64,000 nt of DNA from positions 1,922,001 through 1,986,000 of the forward strand of contig NZ_JAFBCK010000001.1 of the NCBI RefSeq assembly GCF_016907695.1, written 5' to 3'. Positions 16,633 to 27,275 of this stretch are shown here, in pieces. The position numbers were made by a program, and so were the translations under genes. Origin of the DNA: Actinokineospora baliensis (lineage in GTDB: Bacteria; Actinomycetota; Actinomycetes; Mycobacteriales; Pseudonocardiaceae). Numbering within the stretch: position 1 is the stretch's first letter; every line of letters begins with the position of its first letter. The notes beneath the pieces were generated by a model. It saw only the letters and a list, made by a program, of their open reading frames with translations. It made no database searches and was not told the DNA's origin.

Positions 16633-18873
16633 CTACTCCACCAACGCAGCCCTCGTAATCCGATGCAACGGAATCCGCGTAACCCCCTCCGTATCCGGAT
16701 CCGTCCCCTCCAACACCCCACCCCCGATCCGCTGCGGCCGCAACAACCGCTCACTAGCAACCCCGTTCGCGTCCACCATCCCCACCCACACCGTCTGCTG
16801 CGCCCGCACCGCCCCCTGCAACAACGCCAACGTGTCCGCCGTGTTCGCAGGCACAGTCGGCCGACTCCGCTTGCTGTCAGCCGCCCGGTCCCCAGCCCGC
16901 ATGCTCTGCACGATGTCGATCAACTGGTCGTCATCCGGCCCCTTAGGCGCCACCCGCCGCACCGCCCGGACCGCCGCCTGCACCCGCCGCCCACTAGGCC
17001 GTAGATCGACAACCTGCCCTTCACTGTCCTCAGCAGCAGGCGTGAACCCAGCCGCCCGCAGTTCGTCGAGGATCTCCACCAGTGCCACCGGACTCACCAA
17101 CACCGTCGGCGCGATCTTCCGCAACCGCAATGCAGCCGCGACCGGGCTAGCAGCGACCTCAGCGATCAACGCCGGGTCGTCGCACCGCAAGAACGCCGCA
17201 GTGGCGCCGCCGCGCAACCGACCGTGCCGCCGCGCGACGTCGTCGATCATGTAGGTCAGGGATTGCGGCACGGGCGTTCGGGAGCTGGTCCGGAACAGCT
17301 CGTGCAGGTCGCTGGCCGACTGCCCGCCGTCTAGTGCGCGGCGCAGCGAGGTTTCGCTCACCCGGTACACCGTGGCGCTGCCCGCCGATTCCACGTCCGC
17401 CACTTCGTTGATCTGCATGGCCAGGTGCGGTTCGAGCGGGCCGGGCGCGACCACGGTCAGGTCTGCCTGCACCAGCACGTGGTCGATCGGCTCGGGCATC
17501 ACCTCGGCCATGCGCTTCGCCGCGGCCGCGGTGCCCTCCTCGAGCAGCGTGCGACCGGGCCCGGTCAGGGCTCCGTGGGCCACGATCCCCAGCGCCGTCG
17601 CCTCCTGCAGCGTCCAGCGGACGATCTCGTCGCGCAGCCGTCCACCCCGCCGAGGCGCGCGCCACGCCAGCAGGGCCGCCAGCTCGTCCGGGTCGACGAT
17701 TCCGGTGCTGGCCTTCAGGTCCGCCAGCGCGCGCAGTACCCGCACCCGCTCCAACGGCGCGACCGGGCGGCGGAGGTCTTCGGACAGCGGCGCCAGCAAC
17801 CGCTCCTTGGCGTCGCGCATCCCGCCGATGCCTGGGAGCCGCGGCAGGTCCAGCCAGGCGGCGGCCAGGGTGGCCCACTGGTTGGCGGGGCTCGCGGTCA
17901 GCCAGGTGTCGCTGTGGTGGGTCGGTACGTACTCCGGGGTCGCGGCCTCGTTGTCCACCACGAGCGACGCGGCGACCGCCACCTCGACGAGCAGCACCCC
18001 GTCGCGCTCGCCGATGTCGAGCACCTTGGTGAGTTTGCGCAGGTCCCGGCTGCCGAGCCCGCCTGCCTTCAGCACCGGCACCGGTTCTTCCGACCACGAC
18101 CGCAGCAGGGTCTTGGTGTACCGCAAGAACTCCAGCGCAGCCCCGGCCGCGGTCGAGTCGACGGCCTTGTGCGCCTTGGTCTTCGGCTTCGGCTCGTCGA
18201 CGACGACCGCCGATTCCGGCCGCACGACCAGCCCGACCTGCCTGGGCAGCTCGACGGTGGTGGCGTCGACGCGGGTCAGCAGTCCCCGCGCCAGCAACCG
18301 CTGGATCGGGGTCTTGGCCTGCTCCAACGCAACGATGGCCGCAGCGTCCCGAGTGCTGCCTATAGGCCCGTTGCTCGCCAACCGGGTCAGGACGTCCTGT
18401 TCGTCAGTAGGCAGCTCTGCCACTGCCTTGGCGATGTCGACGTCCTCCAGCGCGGGGGAGGGGCGACCCAAGCCGGTCGGGAACAGCCCACCGGCCTCCC
18501 GAGCCGCGGGCACCAACGAGATCCCGTCGTCGTCGCCCCAGGCCACGGCGAGTTCGCGCAGCTGCTTCGCGGCCGCCCGCACCCGCTGCGCCGACACGTC
18601 GAGGTCGACCACGGTCAGCGGTACCGGCTCCCGATCGGCCCCCGCCGCGAGCAGCGCGTCGAGCACCGCGAGGGTGAAGGTGTCGAGCCCTTCGGCGACC
18701 CGGGTGACCGAGGCCCTCGTGGCCGCGCGGGCGGCGAGCACCCCGGTATTGGCCGGTCGCGGCGTGGCCAGGTCGGGCCTGGCCCGCAACACGGCCGCGA
18801 GCGCCTCGTCGCCCCGCGCGCGGAGCCAGTCGGTGAGCGTGGTGCCGGACACCCTGACCACGGTATACGCCAC
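16633..18873 (-). CDS. Helicase-associated (XPB/Ssl2-like) protein without a motor domain
   Basis: A 746-residue cytoplasmic protein from GTG 18873. No Walker A or DEAD/H motif is present. The N-terminal half is helical and winged-helix-like ([23 protein letters not shown]). The region around 425-575, including [20 protein letters not shown] and [24 protein letters not shown], matches the helicase C-terminal/XPB-associated domain found in proteins partnering XPB. The last 100 residues look like a WYL-type fold ([21 protein letters not shown]). In mycobacteria it is next to xpb. Its partner helicase is at 3513-5165. Function in DNA repair is inferred from that pairing. Confidence 0.75.
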   Translation of the reverse strand: MAYTVVRVSGTTLTDWLRARGDEALAAVLRARPDLATPRPANTGVLAARAATRASVTRVAEGLDTFTLAVLDALLAAGADREPVPLTVVDLDVSAQRVRAAAKQLRELAVAWGDDDGISLVPAAREAGGLFPTGLGRPSPALEDVDIAKAVAELPTDEQDVLTRLASNGPIGSTRDAAAIVALEQAKTPIQRLLARGLLTRVDATTVELPRQVGLVVRPESAVVVDEPKPKTKAHKAVDSTAAGAALEFLRYTKTLLRSWSEEPVPVLKAGGLGSRDLRKLTKVLDIGERDGVLLVEVAVAASLVVDNEAATPEYVPTHHSDTWLTASPANQWATLAAAWLDLPRLPGIGGMRDAKERLLAPLSEDLRRPVAPLERVRVLRALADLKASTGIVDPDELAALLAWRAPRRGGRLRDEIVRWTLQEATALGIVAHGALTGPGRTLLEEGTAAAAKRMAEVMPEPIDHVLVQADLTVVAPGPLEPHLAMQINEVADVESAGSATVYRVSETSLRRALDGGQSASDLHELFRTSSRTPVPQSLTYMIDDVARRHGRLRGGATAAFLRCDDPALIAEVAASPVAAALRLRKIAPTVLVSPVALVEILDELRAAGFTPAAEDSEGQVVDLRPSGRRVQAAVRAVRRVAPKGPDDDQLIDIVQSMRAGDRAADSKRSRPTVPANTADTLALLQGAVRAQQTVWVGMVDANGVASERLLRPQRIGGGVLEGTDPDTEGVTRIPLHRITRAALVE

Positions 18874-18927
18874 CGCCGTCCAGTAGCCTCAGCAGGCGAG
18901 CACTTCGTTGAGAAGAGGAGTCCCACC

Positions 18928-19110
18928 GTGGCCAAAGCAGCCAAGCCCGCCCGCGTAGACCCCACTTGGGCGGGCGACGACGACAACGGCTCGCACCCCG
19001 TCACCGAGCTGACCTCCGACCGCCAGGGTGCCCTCTCGCCCTTCGGCGACGTGACCTTCCCGCTCGACACCATCCCCTACGTCCACCCGGTCACCGAGAT
19101 CAACCGGTAG
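18928..19110 (+). CDS. Small conserved hypothetical protein (60 residues)
   Basis: Starts at GTG 18928 with a strong GAGGAG site 8 bases upstream, which argues for real translation. It is polar, with a lysine/alanine-rich start ([14 protein letters not shown]) and a repeated HPVTE motif (at about 23 and 54). It has no membrane segment. It lies divergent from the XPB-associated gene, the same position as the small gene Rv0863 in M. tuberculosis (from memory). Function unknown. Confidence 0.7.
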   Translation: MAKAAKPARVDPTWAGDDDNGSHPVTELTSDRQGALSPFGDVTFPLDTIPYVHPVTEINR

Positions 19111-19112
19111 AC

Positions 19113-19143
19113 CGAGGACCCCTCGCCGGAGGGGGTCTCCTGC
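19113..19143 (+). terminator. Hairpin after the small gene
   Basis: GAGGACCCCTC / GGAGGGGGTCTCC stem with one bulge and a short loop, 3 bp after the stop. It has no clear T run, so termination is only probable. Confidence 0.4.
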
Positions 19144-19269
19144 GGGCAACTCCTGTCCCCCGGACGAGCGAACCCGATCCGGGTGCGGACAACCCTCGAC
19201 GAACGAAGCACAGGCCCAGGGCTAGGCTCACCCCGATTCTGTGAATGTCGTCGCACCTGGAGTGAGCTC

Positions 19270-20652
19270 ATGCCCGTCCCCGGCCCCGGCTACTCGATCA
19301 CCGTCCGGGTCGAAGCGCCACCGAGCGCGAGCGCGGCGGGGGACCTGACCAGCGCGGTCGGCCGGGTGGGCGGCGTGATCACGGCGTTCGACGTGGTCGA
19401 GTCGCACAGCGACCGGGTCGTGGTGGACATCACCTGCAACGCGATGTCGGCCAACCACGCCAGGGACATCACCGACGCGATCGAGGCGCTGCCGGGGGTG
19501 GCGGTCCGCAAGGTCAGCGACCGGACCTTCCTGATGCACCTCGGCGGCAAGATCGAGGTCACCGCCAAGGTCGCGCTGCGCAACCGCGACGACCTCTCCC
19601 GCGCCTACACCCCCGGTGTCGCGCGGATCTGCCAGGCCATCGCCGAGAACCCCGACGACGCGCGGCGGTTGACCATCAAGCGCAACACCGTGGCCGTGGT
19701 GACCGACGGGTCGGCGGTGCTCGGGTTGGGCAACCTGGGGCCCGCGGCGGCGCTGCCGGTGATGGAGGGCAAGGCGGCGCTGTTCAAGAAGTTCGCCGGG
19801 GTCGACGCGTGGCCGGTGTGCCTGGACACCCAGGACACCGAGGAGATCATCCGGGCGGTCGAGCTCATCGCGCCCGTCTACGGCGGCATCAACCTGGAGG
19901 ACATCGCCGCGCCGAGGTGCTTCGAGATCGAGGCCCGGCTGCGCGACAAGCTCGACATCCCCGTGTTCCACGACGACCAGCACGGCACGGCGATCTGCGT
20001 GGTCGCGGCGTTGCGCAACGCGCTGCGCGTTGTCGGCAAGGACCTCGCGGACTGCAAGGTCGTCGTGTGCGGCGTCGGTGCGGCGGGTTCGGCGATCATC
20101 CGGCTCCTGTTGCAGCGCGGACCGCGGGACGTGGTCGCCGTCGACATCGCGGGCATCGTCACCCGGGAGCGGCCCGACATGGACGCGAACCTCGCGTGGG
20201 TCGCCCAGAACACCAACAAGGCCGACCAGTCCGGCACGTTGCATGACGCCCTCGTCGACGCCGACGTGTTCATCGGCGTGTCCGCGCCCAACCTGTTCGG
20301 CGCCGAGCAGGTCGCCACCATGGCCAAGGGCGCTGTCGTGTTCGCGCTGGCCAACCCGGACCCGGAGATCGACCCGGTCGAGGCGCACCAGCACGCCGCC
20401 GTGGTGGCCACCGGCCGCTCCGACTACCCGAACCAGATCAACAACGTGCTCGCCTTCCCCGGCGTGTTCCGCGGCCTGCTCGACGCCCAGGCGAAGACGA
20501 TCACCGACGCGATGCTGCTCGCCGCGGCCGACGCGATCGCCGACACCGTCGACGGCGACCGGCTCAACCCGTCGTTCATCGTGCCGAGCGTGTTCGACGC
20601 GGCCGTGGCACCCACGGTGGCCGACGCGGTCCGCAAGGCGGCCCAGGCTTAG
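19270..20652 (+). CDS. NAD(P)-dependent malic enzyme with N-terminal ACT domain
   Basis: A 460-residue cytoplasmic enzyme that oxidatively decarboxylates malate to pyruvate. An ACT-like regulatory domain occupies about 1-80. The catalytic malic domain follows, with [12 protein letters not shown] and Lys in [10 protein letters not shown]. Metal-binding residues lie in [14 protein letters not shown] and [10 protein letters not shown]. The Rossmann domain has [11 protein letters not shown]. The last region has ALANPDPEI. It is inserted between the small gene and moaC. Confidence 0.92.
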   Translation: MPVPGPGYSITVRVEAPPSASAAGDLTSAVGRVGGVITAFDVVESHSDRVVVDITCNAMSANHARDITDAIEALPGVAVRKVSDRTFLMHLGGKIEVTAKVALRNRDDLSRAYTPGVARICQAIAENPDDARRLTIKRNTVAVVTDGSAVLGLGNLGPAAALPVMEGKAALFKKFAGVDAWPVCLDTQDTEEIIRAVELIAPVYGGINLEDIAAPRCFEIEARLRDKLDIPVFHDDQHGTAICVVAALRNALRVVGKDLADCKVVVCGVGAAGSAIIRLLLQRGPRDVVAVDIAGIVTRERPDMDANLAWVAQNTNKADQSGTLHDALVDADVFIGVSAPNLFGAEQVATMAKGAVVFALANPDPEIDPVEAHQHAAVVATGRSDYPNQINNVLAFPGVFRGLLDAQAKTITDAMLLAAADAIADTVDGDRLNPSFIVPSVFDAAVAPTVADAVRKAAQA

Positions 20653-20680
20653 TCGCCGCGGGCTGACTAGCATCGGCCAG

Positions 20681-21157
20681 GTGGGCGAACTCAGCCATGT
20701 TGATTCCTCGGGTGCCGCGCGGATGGTCGACGTCTCCGCCAAACCGGTGACCGCGCGCACTGCGGTGGCCAGCGGCGTGGTCCGCACGACCGAGGAGGTC
20801 ATCGCCCTGCTGCGCCGCGACGGCCTGCCCAAGGGCGACGCGCTGGCCACCGCGCGCATCGCGGGCATCATGGGCGCCAAGCGCACCCCGGAGTTGATCC
20901 CGCTGTGCCACCCGCTGCCGCTCTCCGGTGTCCGCGTGGACCTCGACCTCGGCGACCGCGAGGTCACCATCACCGCCACCGTGCGCACCACCGGCCGCAC
21001 CGGCGTGGAGATGGAGGCGCTGACCGCGGTCGCGGTGACGGGCCTGACCCTGCACGACATGATCAAGGCCGTCGACCCGTCCGCCGTGCTCGACGCGGTC
21101 CGCCTCGACCACAAGGACGGCGGCAAGTCCGGCACCTGGAACAGGGGGACGCCATGA
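20681..21157 (+). CDS. moaC: Cyclic pyranopterin monophosphate synthase
   Basis: A 158-residue second enzyme of molybdenum cofactor synthesis, converting 3',8-cyclo-GTP to cPMP after MoaA. Family motifs are [38 protein letters not shown] and [20 protein letters not shown], which carry the active-site His/Lys/Glu/Asp residues, and a C-terminal DGGKSG. The GTG start is 28 bp after malic enzyme; its ribosome site is weak. Its TGA overlaps the ATG of the next gene. Confidence 0.93.
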   Translation: MGELSHVDSSGAARMVDVSAKPVTARTAVASGVVRTTEEVIALLRRDGLPKGDALATARIAGIMGAKRTPELIPLCHPLPLSGVRVDLDLGDREVTITATVRTTGRTGVEMEALTAVAVTGLTLHDMIKAVDPSAVLDAVRLDHKDGGKSGTWNRGTP

Positions 21158-22140
21158 CCGACCGCACGGCCCGGGTGATCACCGCCTCCAACCGCGCCTC
21201 GGCCGGGGTCTACGAGGACCGCACCGGCCCGCTCATCGCGACCTGGCTGCGCGAACACGGCTACCAAACCCCCGCCCCGGTCGTCGTCCCCGACGGCGAC
21301 CCGGTCGAGCAGGCGTTGCGCGCCGCCATCGGCGAGGTCGACGTAGTGATCACCACCGGCGGCACCGGCATCAGCCCCACCGACCGCACCCCCGAGGCCA
21401 CCCGCGCCGTCATCGACCACGAGGTCCCCGGCCTAGCCGACGCCATCCGCGCCGCAGGCCTGCCGAAGGTGCCAACCGCCGTCCTGTCCCGGGGCATCGC
21501 AGGCGTTGCAGGCCGCACCCTGATCATCAACCTCCCCGGCTCCCCCGGCGGCACCCGCGACGGCCTAGCCGTCCTGGAGCCCGTCCTCAACCACGCCATA
21601 GACCAACTCCACGGCAGCGACCACCCCCGCCCAGCCGCCCAGGGCCCCGGCGTGCACAGCCACGCCGCCGATCAACCCCACGGCGGCGACCACCCCCGCC
21701 CGGCCCCCCAGGCCCCCGGTGCCAAGGTCCTGCGCGCCGACATCTCCGACGCTGAGATCTCTGTCGCCGAGCACGGTGACCTGGTGGCCCACGACGCGGC
21801 GGGGGCGGTCGTCACCTTCGGCGGTGTGGTGCGCGACCACGACGGTGGCCGGAGTGTGCGCAGCCTTGCCTACGAGGGCCACCCCAGCGCCAAGGAGATC
21901 ATCGCCGAGGTTGCCGCCGAGGTCGCGCGCGCCGAGGGTGTGCACGCCGTCGCCGTGACGCATCGGGTTGGCGAGCTCGGCATCGGGGATGTCGCGCTGG
22001 CCTGCGCGGTTGCCGCTGAGCACCGGGCGCAGGCGTTCGGCGCGTGCGCGCGGTTGGTCGACGAGGTGAAGGCGCGGTTGCCGATCTGGAAGCACCAGCG
22101 GTTCACCGACGGCACAGACGAGTGGGTCAACTGTCCTTAG
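21154..22140 (+). CDS. Fused MogA/MoaB-type adenylyltransferase and MoaE (molybdopterin synthase large subunit)
   Basis: A single 328-residue frame carries two Moco enzymes. Residues about 5-148 are a MoaB/Mog domain ([26 protein letters not shown]), which adenylylates or handles molybdopterin before metal insertion. Residues about 190-328 are MoaE ([32 protein letters not shown], the LPIWKHQ lysine site), the large subunit that works with MoaD. The joining linker (149-189) is a duplicated His/Pro/Ala-rich segment. No internal stop or new ribosome site is evident. ATGA overlap with moaC indicates coupling. In mycobacteria mog and moaE are separate neighbours. Confidence 0.88.
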   Translation: MTDRTARVITASNRASAGVYEDRTGPLIATWLREHGYQTPAPVVVPDGDPVEQALRAAIGEVDVVITTGGTGISPTDRTPEATRAVIDHEVPGLADAIRAAGLPKVPTAVLSRGIAGVAGRTLIINLPGSPGGTRDGLAVLEPVLNHAIDQLHGSDHPRPAAQGPGVHSHAADQPHGGDHPRPAPQAPGAKVLRADISDAEISVAEHGDLVAHDAAGAVVTFGGVVRDHDGGRSVRSLAYEGHPSAKEIIAEVAAEVARAEGVHAVAVTHRVGELGIGDVALACAVAAEHRAQAFGACARLVDEVKARLPIWKHQRFTDGTDEWVNCP

Positions 22141-22144
22141 TGGA

Positions 22145-22522
22145 CTACCTGGCCCACAGGCAGAACGGGTGCCCCGCCGGGTCGAGGTAGATCCGGACGT
22201 CGGGCTGCGGTTGGACTCCGGCGAGCACCGCGCCAGCGGCCACGGCGTGTGCCCCAGCTGAAGCCAAGTCGGCCACCTCGATGTCCAGGTGCGACATCAT
22301 CTGCTGCGCGCCGGGCCGCGACGGCCAGGTGGGGCGCTGGTAGTGCGGTTCGCTCTGGAACGACAGGCCGGTGCCGCCGCCGGGTGGCCGCAGCGTCACC
22401 CACTCCGACTCGTCGGCGCCCTTGGGCCAGCCGAGCAGCCGCTGGTAGAACGCCGCCAGTTCCCGGGCGTCCGGCGCGTCGAGCACGGTCGCGGTCACGG
22501 TCATCCACGGTCTTGATCCCAT
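22145..22522 (-). CDS. VOC-superfamily (glyoxalase/bleomycin-resistance fold) protein
   Basis: A 125-residue protein with two beta-alpha-beta-beta-beta modules. The first starts TATVLDAPDARELAAFYQRLLGW. The second ends with RIYLDPAGHPFCLW, the usual C-terminal strand of VOC enzymes. ATG 22522 is used; ATG 22504 is an alternative. It is convergent with the mog-moaE fusion (4 bp gap). The reaction is unknown. Confidence 0.8.
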   Translation of the reverse strand: MGSRPWMTVTATVLDAPDARELAAFYQRLLGWPKGADESEWVTLRPPGGGTGLSFQSEPHYQRPTWPSRPGAQQMMSHLDIEVADLASAGAHAVAAGAVLAGVQPQPDVRIYLDPAGHPFCLWAR

Positions 22523-22550
22523 GAGACCAGGCTAGGCCGACTCACGCGGT

Positions 22551-22583
22551 CGGGCCCCCGTCGCGCGTGGCGGCGGGGGCCCG
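22551..22583 (-). terminator. Terminator hairpin after rpfA
   Basis: Stem of 14 bp with one mismatch (CGGGCCCCCGTCGC against GGCGGCGGGGGCCCG) and a short loop, 18 bp beyond the rpfA stop on the minus strand. Confidence 0.6.
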
Positions 22584-22600
22584 TACCGGGTACAGCGGAC

Positions 22601-23470
<870 letters not shown>

Positions 23471-23701
23471 GGTCGGGGCCAGCCGGAAGCGACGGTACGT
23501 AACCGCGAGACGAATCGAAAACTCCAAGGTGCGTGACCGTCGTCACAGTAACGCCCCGCTACCTCGGGCGATCATCGCGTTTTCGCTGGTCAGCGCCGCG
23601 AACCTGGGCGTTACTTGGCCGTGTCCTGGCCGAGATAATTCACCGTCGGTGAGGTCTGCCTCACGTTGAAAACCGCCGCTGGGCCATCCGGGAGCGGTCG
23701 G

Positions 23702-23956
23702 TCAGCCGCCCGCGAAGGGCGGGAGGACGTCGAGGGCGGCGCCCTCGGGGAGCCGGGCGGCCCTGTCCCGGACGGCTACCCCGTCGAGCAAGAAGCTCGC
23801 CGATCGCAAGACCCGCGCCAGCGCCTCCCCGCGAAGAGCCTCGATGGCCGTAAGAGCGTCTTGGACGCTCGCGCCCTCCGGCAGCTCCACCTTCTCTTCG
23901 TGCACGCCCGCGGACGCGCGCGCGCCCGCGAAATACCGCACGGTCACCAAACCCAT
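23702..23956 (-). CDS. moaD: MoaD/ThiS-family sulfur carrier
   Basis: An 84-residue ubiquitin-like small subunit of molybdopterin synthase. The fold begins VTVRYFAGARASAGV. The chain ends in the diagnostic Gly-Gly (PPFAGG), which becomes the thiocarboxylate. ATG 23956 lies 5 bp after the moaA stop, with GGGGG upstream. The partner MoaE is the C-terminal half of the fusion at 21154-22140. Confidence 0.88.
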   Translation of the reverse strand: MGLVTVRYFAGARASAGVHEEKVELPEGASVQDALTAIEALRGEALARVLRSASFLLDGVAVRDRAARLPEGAALDVLPPFAGG

Positions 23957-23961
23957 TCGAG

Positions 23962-25077
23962 CTACCCCCCGATCGCACTCATCGGCCGCAGCGGCTGCGC
24001 GAACCCGGCCTCGTTGATGGCGTGGCCGGCGAGCTTGGTCCACATCGCCCCGCGCCACAAGTCGGCGATCTCCTCGTCGCCCGCGCCCGCGCGCACCGGG
24101 GCGCGCAGGTCGGTCTCCGTCTGGCTGAACAGGCACGAGCGGAGCTGGCCGTCGGCGGTGAGCCGGGTGCGGTCGCAATCACCGCAAAAGGGACGCGTGA
24201 CCGACGCGATGACACCAACTTCCCCCGGCCCGCCGTCGACCCGCCACCGCTCGGCAGGCGCCGCGCCACGCGGTACGGGACTTGGAGTTAGGTCGAACTC
24301 CGCCCGCAGCGCGGTGAGGATCTCTTGCGCGGTAACCATGTCCGCCCGGTTCCAGCCGTGTTGCGCGTCGAGCGGCATCTGCTCGATGAACCGCAACTGG
24401 TACCCCTGCGCCAGGCAGTACCGCAGCAGCGCGGCCGCTTCGTCGTCGTTGCGCCCGCGGACGAGCACCGCGTTGACCTTCACCGGGGTCAACCCGGCAT
24501 CCCGTGCCGCGGCAAGGCCTTCGAGCACGTCGTCGAGCCGGTCGCGGCGGGTGAGCGCGGTGAACCTGTCCGGCACCAGGGTGTCGAGCGAGACGTTGAT
24601 CCGGTCAAGTCCGGCGTCCTTGAGCCGCCGCGCGCGGGTGGCGAGCCCGATCGCGTTGGTGGTCATGGAGATCCGCGGCCGCGGGTCGAGCGCGGCGGTC
24701 TCCGCGATGATCGATTCGAGGCCCTTGCGCAGCGTCGGCTCACCGCCGGTGAACCGCACGTTGGTCACCCCGAGGTGCTCGACCGCGATCCGGATGACCC
24801 GCGCCAGCTCCCCGTCCGAGAGCATCTGCCCGCGCGGCATCCAGTCCAGGCCCTCGGCGGGCATGCAGTAGGTGCAGCGCAGGTTGCAGCGGTCGGTCAG
24901 CGAGACCCGCAGATCGGTCGCGACCCGGCCGAACCGGTCGATGAGCCGGGCGTCGTCGGGGCGGTCCGCGCCGGGGTCGGCCACCCGGAGCCGGGGGAAG
25001 CCCAGGTGGACCGGTGGGGAATCCCGTGCCGCCGTCACCCGTTCCAGGGTAGTCGCTGTCACCGGACCGGGGGCCAT
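23962..25077 (-). CDS. moaA: GTP 3',8-cyclase
   Basis: A radical-SAM enzyme for the first step of Moco synthesis, 371 residues from ATG 25077. The SAM cluster motif is CNLRCTYC within VSLTDRCNLRCTYCMP. The FTGGEPTLR motif follows. The C-terminal cluster cysteines are in RPFCGDCDRTRL and LRSCLFS. The C-terminal Gly-Gly (SAIGG) is the catalytic tail of MoaA. Start is uncertain: GTG 25062 or GTG 25038 (VTAARDSPPVHLGF) would give an N-terminus closer to mycobacterial MoaA2. It is co-transcribed with moaD and divergent from the HTH-TOBE gene. Confidence 0.93.
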   Translation of the reverse strand: MAPGPVTATTLERVTAARDSPPVHLGFPRLRVADPGADRPDDARLIDRFGRVATDLRVSLTDRCNLRCTYCMPAEGLDWMPRGQMLSDGELARVIRIAVEHLGVTNVRFTGGEPTLRKGLESIIAETAALDPRPRISMTTNAIGLATRARRLKDAGLDRINVSLDTLVPDRFTALTRRDRLDDVLEGLAAARDAGLTPVKVNAVLVRGRNDDEAAALLRYCLAQGYQLRFIEQMPLDAQHGWNRADMVTAQEILTALRAEFDLTPSPVPRGAAPAERWRVDGGPGEVGVIASVTRPFCGDCDRTRLTADGQLRSCLFSQTETDLRAPVRAGAGDEEIADLWRGAMWTKLAGHAINEAGFAQPLRPMSAIGG

Positions 25078-25140
25078 TCGGCGCAGCCGTCACCACACTG
25101 TCGCCGATCTGTCCACATCGGGCGACATCGTCCGGCGGAC

Positions 25141-25158
25141 CCGCAGCCGCGGCTGCGG
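25141..25158. promoter_or_regulatory. 18-bp perfect palindrome between moaA and the HTH-TOBE gene
   Basis: CCGCAGCCGCGGCTGCGG, a gap-free dyad 17 bp before the regulator start and 64 bp before moaA. It is a candidate operator for the neighbouring molybdate-type regulator; a transcript hairpin is the alternative. Confidence 0.4.
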
Positions 25159-25174
25159 GGATATCGTCGGTGCC

Positions 25175-25570
25175 ATGCCGTATTTCAGGGTCGTCGAGGC
25201 GGCCAGGCTGCTCGGGGTCAGCGATGACACCGTCCGCCGCTGGATCGACCAGGGCCACCTCCCCGCCGATGCCGACACCGCGGGCCGCAAGGTCGTCGAC
25301 GGTGTCGTGCTCGCCGCGTTCGCCAAGGCCCAGGCCACCGAGATCCCCGACCCCAGCGACATCGCCCGCTCCGCCCGCAACCGCTTCGTCGGCCTGGTCA
25401 CCGACGTCGTCACCGACACCGTGATGGCCCAGGTCGAGCTCCAGTGCGGCCCGCACAGGGTGGTGTCGCTGATGAGCGCCGAGGCGGTGCGCGAGATGGG
25501 CCTGACCCCGGGCGTGCTCGCGGTCGCCCTGGTCAAGGCGACCCAGGTCATCGTCGAGACGCCTGGGTAG
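25175..25570 (+). CDS. HTH-TOBE (molybdopterin-binding-like) protein
   Basis: A 131-residue protein with two domains. A MerR/excisionase-type helix-turn-helix lies at about 3-50 (FRVVEAARLLGVSDDTVRRWIDQGHLP). A Mop/TOBE oxyanion-binding domain lies at about 68-131 (RNRFVGLVTDVVTDTVMAQVEL). This combination suggests a molybdate-responsive transcription factor or molybdate store. It starts 97 bp from moaA, divergently, so control of moaA-moaD is the simplest idea. It could equally control a molybdate importer elsewhere. Confidence 0.82.
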   Translation: MPYFRVVEAARLLGVSDDTVRRWIDQGHLPADADTAGRKVVDGVVLAAFAKAQATEIPDPSDIARSARNRFVGLVTDVVTDTVMAQVELQCGPHRVVSLMSAEAVREMGLTPGVLAVALVKATQVIVETPG

Positions 25571-25579
25571 CCTCTCGCC

Positions 25580-25903
25580 ATGACCGTGCTTGTGCTGACG
25601 AACAAGTCGATCTACGATCCGGGTGATCTGCGGCCCCTCGCCGCGCACCGGCCTCGACGTGCCGGAAAGCGCCATGCCTCCCACAGCCACCCCCGCGCTC
25701 GGCGCGCCGCTGGCACCGCGTACATCATCCGCAAGGCCGGTGTTACCCCCGCGCTGCACGAGGTCGGCCACGTGCCCACCGACCGCGCCCCGGACCGCGT
25801 GGCACTGGGCGAGACCCGCACCTACCCCCATCGACCGACCCGGGTGATCGGGTCGGTCGCCGACCTGGTCGGCCGCACAGCCGATCCGTTTCCAGAGCTC
25901 TAG
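25580..25903 (+). CDS. Hypothetical protein, possibly a degraded gene
   Basis: A 107-residue frame starting 9 bp after the HTH-TOBE gene (MTVLVLTNKSIYDPGDLRP). The middle (about 22-45) is Arg/His-rich like out-of-frame high-GC DNA, while the C-terminal part (ALHEVGHVPTDRAPDRVALGE) looks more protein-like. An overlapping frame at 25623 is open for 74 codons, so a frameshifted relic is possible. No family is recognised. Confidence 0.35.
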   Translation: MTVLVLTNKSIYDPGDLRPLAAHRPRRAGKRHASHSHPRARRAAGTAYIIRKAGVTPALHEVGHVPTDRAPDRVALGETRTYPHRPTRVIGSVADLVGRTADPFPEL

Positions 25904-26000
25904 CTCGTGAGAGTGGAAGGTGGTCACGGTGAGCCGTCGTCGCCGGTCACGGTTACCGATCGCTGCGCGTCGCCGGGGTGGCTCCCCTAGGGTCGTGGCT

Positions 26001-26810
26001 GTGGAGAAGGAGAGGGCGACCTACGTCGTCGGCGACATCCACGGCCACCGCGCGGAGCTGACCGCCGCCCTGCGCGCCGAGGGCCTCGTCACCGCCGCTG
26101 GTGACTGGTCGGGCGGCCACGACCACCTGTGGTTCCTCGGCGACTTCGTCGACCGCGGCCCCGACGGCATCGGCGTCATCGACCTGGTCCGCACCCTGGC
26201 CGAGCAGGCCGCGGCGGCGGGCGGTCGGGTCGAGACGCTGCTGGGCAACCACGAGATCCTGCTGCTGGGCATGCACCGCTTCGGCGACGAGCCGATCCCC
26301 TCGGAGTTCGGGCCGCGCAGCTTCGCCCGCAGCTGGAGCATGAACGGCGGCGTGGACACCGACCAGGAGGCCATCACCGACGAGCACATCGAGTGGCTCA
26401 CCACCCGGCCGGTCGTCGAGCTGGTCGACGACCACCTGCTCATGCACTCCGACACCACGCAGTACCTCTTGTGGGGCGAGGACATCCCCACCATCAACGA
26501 GGCCGTCCAGGATGTCCTGCACTCCGACGACGCCGCCGAGTGGTGGGAGGTGTGGCGGCGCATGACCACCCGATACGCCTTCCGCGGCCCCGAGGGCGAG
26601 CTGGCCGCGGACGAGCTGCTGACCACCCTGGGCGGCAAGCAGGTCGTACACGGCCACAGCGTCATCGCCGACCAGCTAGGCGTCCTCCCGACGCAGATCG
26701 AAGGCCCGCACCTCTACGCGAACGGCAAAGCCCTAGGCGTGGACGCGGGCCTCTTCGTCGGCGGCCCCTGCTTGGTCGTGCGGCTGCCTTGGAGCGGCAC
26801 AGCGGACTAA
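26001..26810 (+). CDS. Calcineurin-like (PPP-family) metallophosphoesterase
   Basis: A cytoplasmic phosphatase of about 269 residues with the classic metal-site motifs in order: GDIHGH (about 11-16), GDFVDRGPDG, LLGNHEI, MHSDT and VHGHS. These place it with serine/threonine-phosphatase or symmetrical Ap4A hydrolase-like enzymes; the substrate is not readable. GTG 26001 opens just before the fold. GTG 25929, with GGAAGG upstream, would add 24 Arg-rich residues and is an equally good start. It ends 4 bp inside the convergent yccF gene. Confidence 0.85.
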   Translation: MEKERATYVVGDIHGHRAELTAALRAEGLVTAAGDWSGGHDHLWFLGDFVDRGPDGIGVIDLVRTLAEQAAAAGGRVETLLGNHEILLLGMHRFGDEPIPSEFGPRSFARSWSMNGGVDTDQEAITDEHIEWLTTRPVVELVDDHLLMHSDTTQYLLWGEDIPTINEAVQDVLHSDDAAEWWEVWRRMTTRYAFRGPEGELAADELLTTLGGKQVVHGHSVIADQLGVLPTQIEGPHLYANGKALGVDAGLFVGGPCLVVRLPWSGTAD

Positions 26811-27181
26811 GAGGTCGGCACGATCCTGGAGCCGAGGGGGATCAGGGACACCGGGATCATCTTGAAGTTGGCGATGCCCAGCGGGATGCCGATGATCGTG
26901 ACGCACAGGGCGATGCCGGTGACGATGTGGCCGATGGCCAGCCACCAGCCCGCGAAGACGATCCAGATGACGTTGCCGATCGCGGACGCCGCCCCCGCAT
27001 CGCGGCGCGGCTCGATGGTGCGGCCGAACGGCCAGAGCGCGTAGTTGGCGATGCGGAACGAGGCCAGGCCGAACGGGATCGTGATGATCAGGATGCAGCA
27101 GATGATGCCCGCGATCACGTACCCGATGGCCATCCAGAAGCCGCAGAGCACCAACCAGATCAGGTTCAGCAGAAGTCGCAC
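26807..27181 (-). CDS. yccF: YccF-family inner-membrane protein
   Basis: A 124-residue protein made of two repeats of the YccF domain. Each has a hydrophobic hairpin and the tail I(P)xG(L/I)A, seen in [23 protein letters not shown] and [21 protein letters not shown]. Four membrane segments are expected. Function is unknown in all species. GTG 27181 is the start nearest the domain; the longer frame to 27277 runs towards the divergent acyl-CoA ligase gene. Confidence 0.85.
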   Translation of the reverse strand: MRLLLNLIWLVLCGFWMAIGYVIAGIICCILIITIPFGLASFRIANYALWPFGRTIEPRRDAGAASAIGNVIWIVFAGWWLAIGHIVTGIALCVTIIGIPLGIANFKMIPVSLIPLGSRIVPTS

Positions 27182-27275
27182 ACCACCCAGTCTGTCGTAC
27201 GGATCGATCAGCGGGTGTCCGGATCGGGCCCACCGGGGCAAGATGGTGACCTTGCCCACAGCGCGGAGGAGTGTC

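Noticed and set aside
25623..25847. Alternative 74-codon ORF overlapping the hypothetical gene
   Set aside because: Pro/Thr/Ala-rich composition typical of a shadow frame; used only as a hint that the 25580 frame may be broken.
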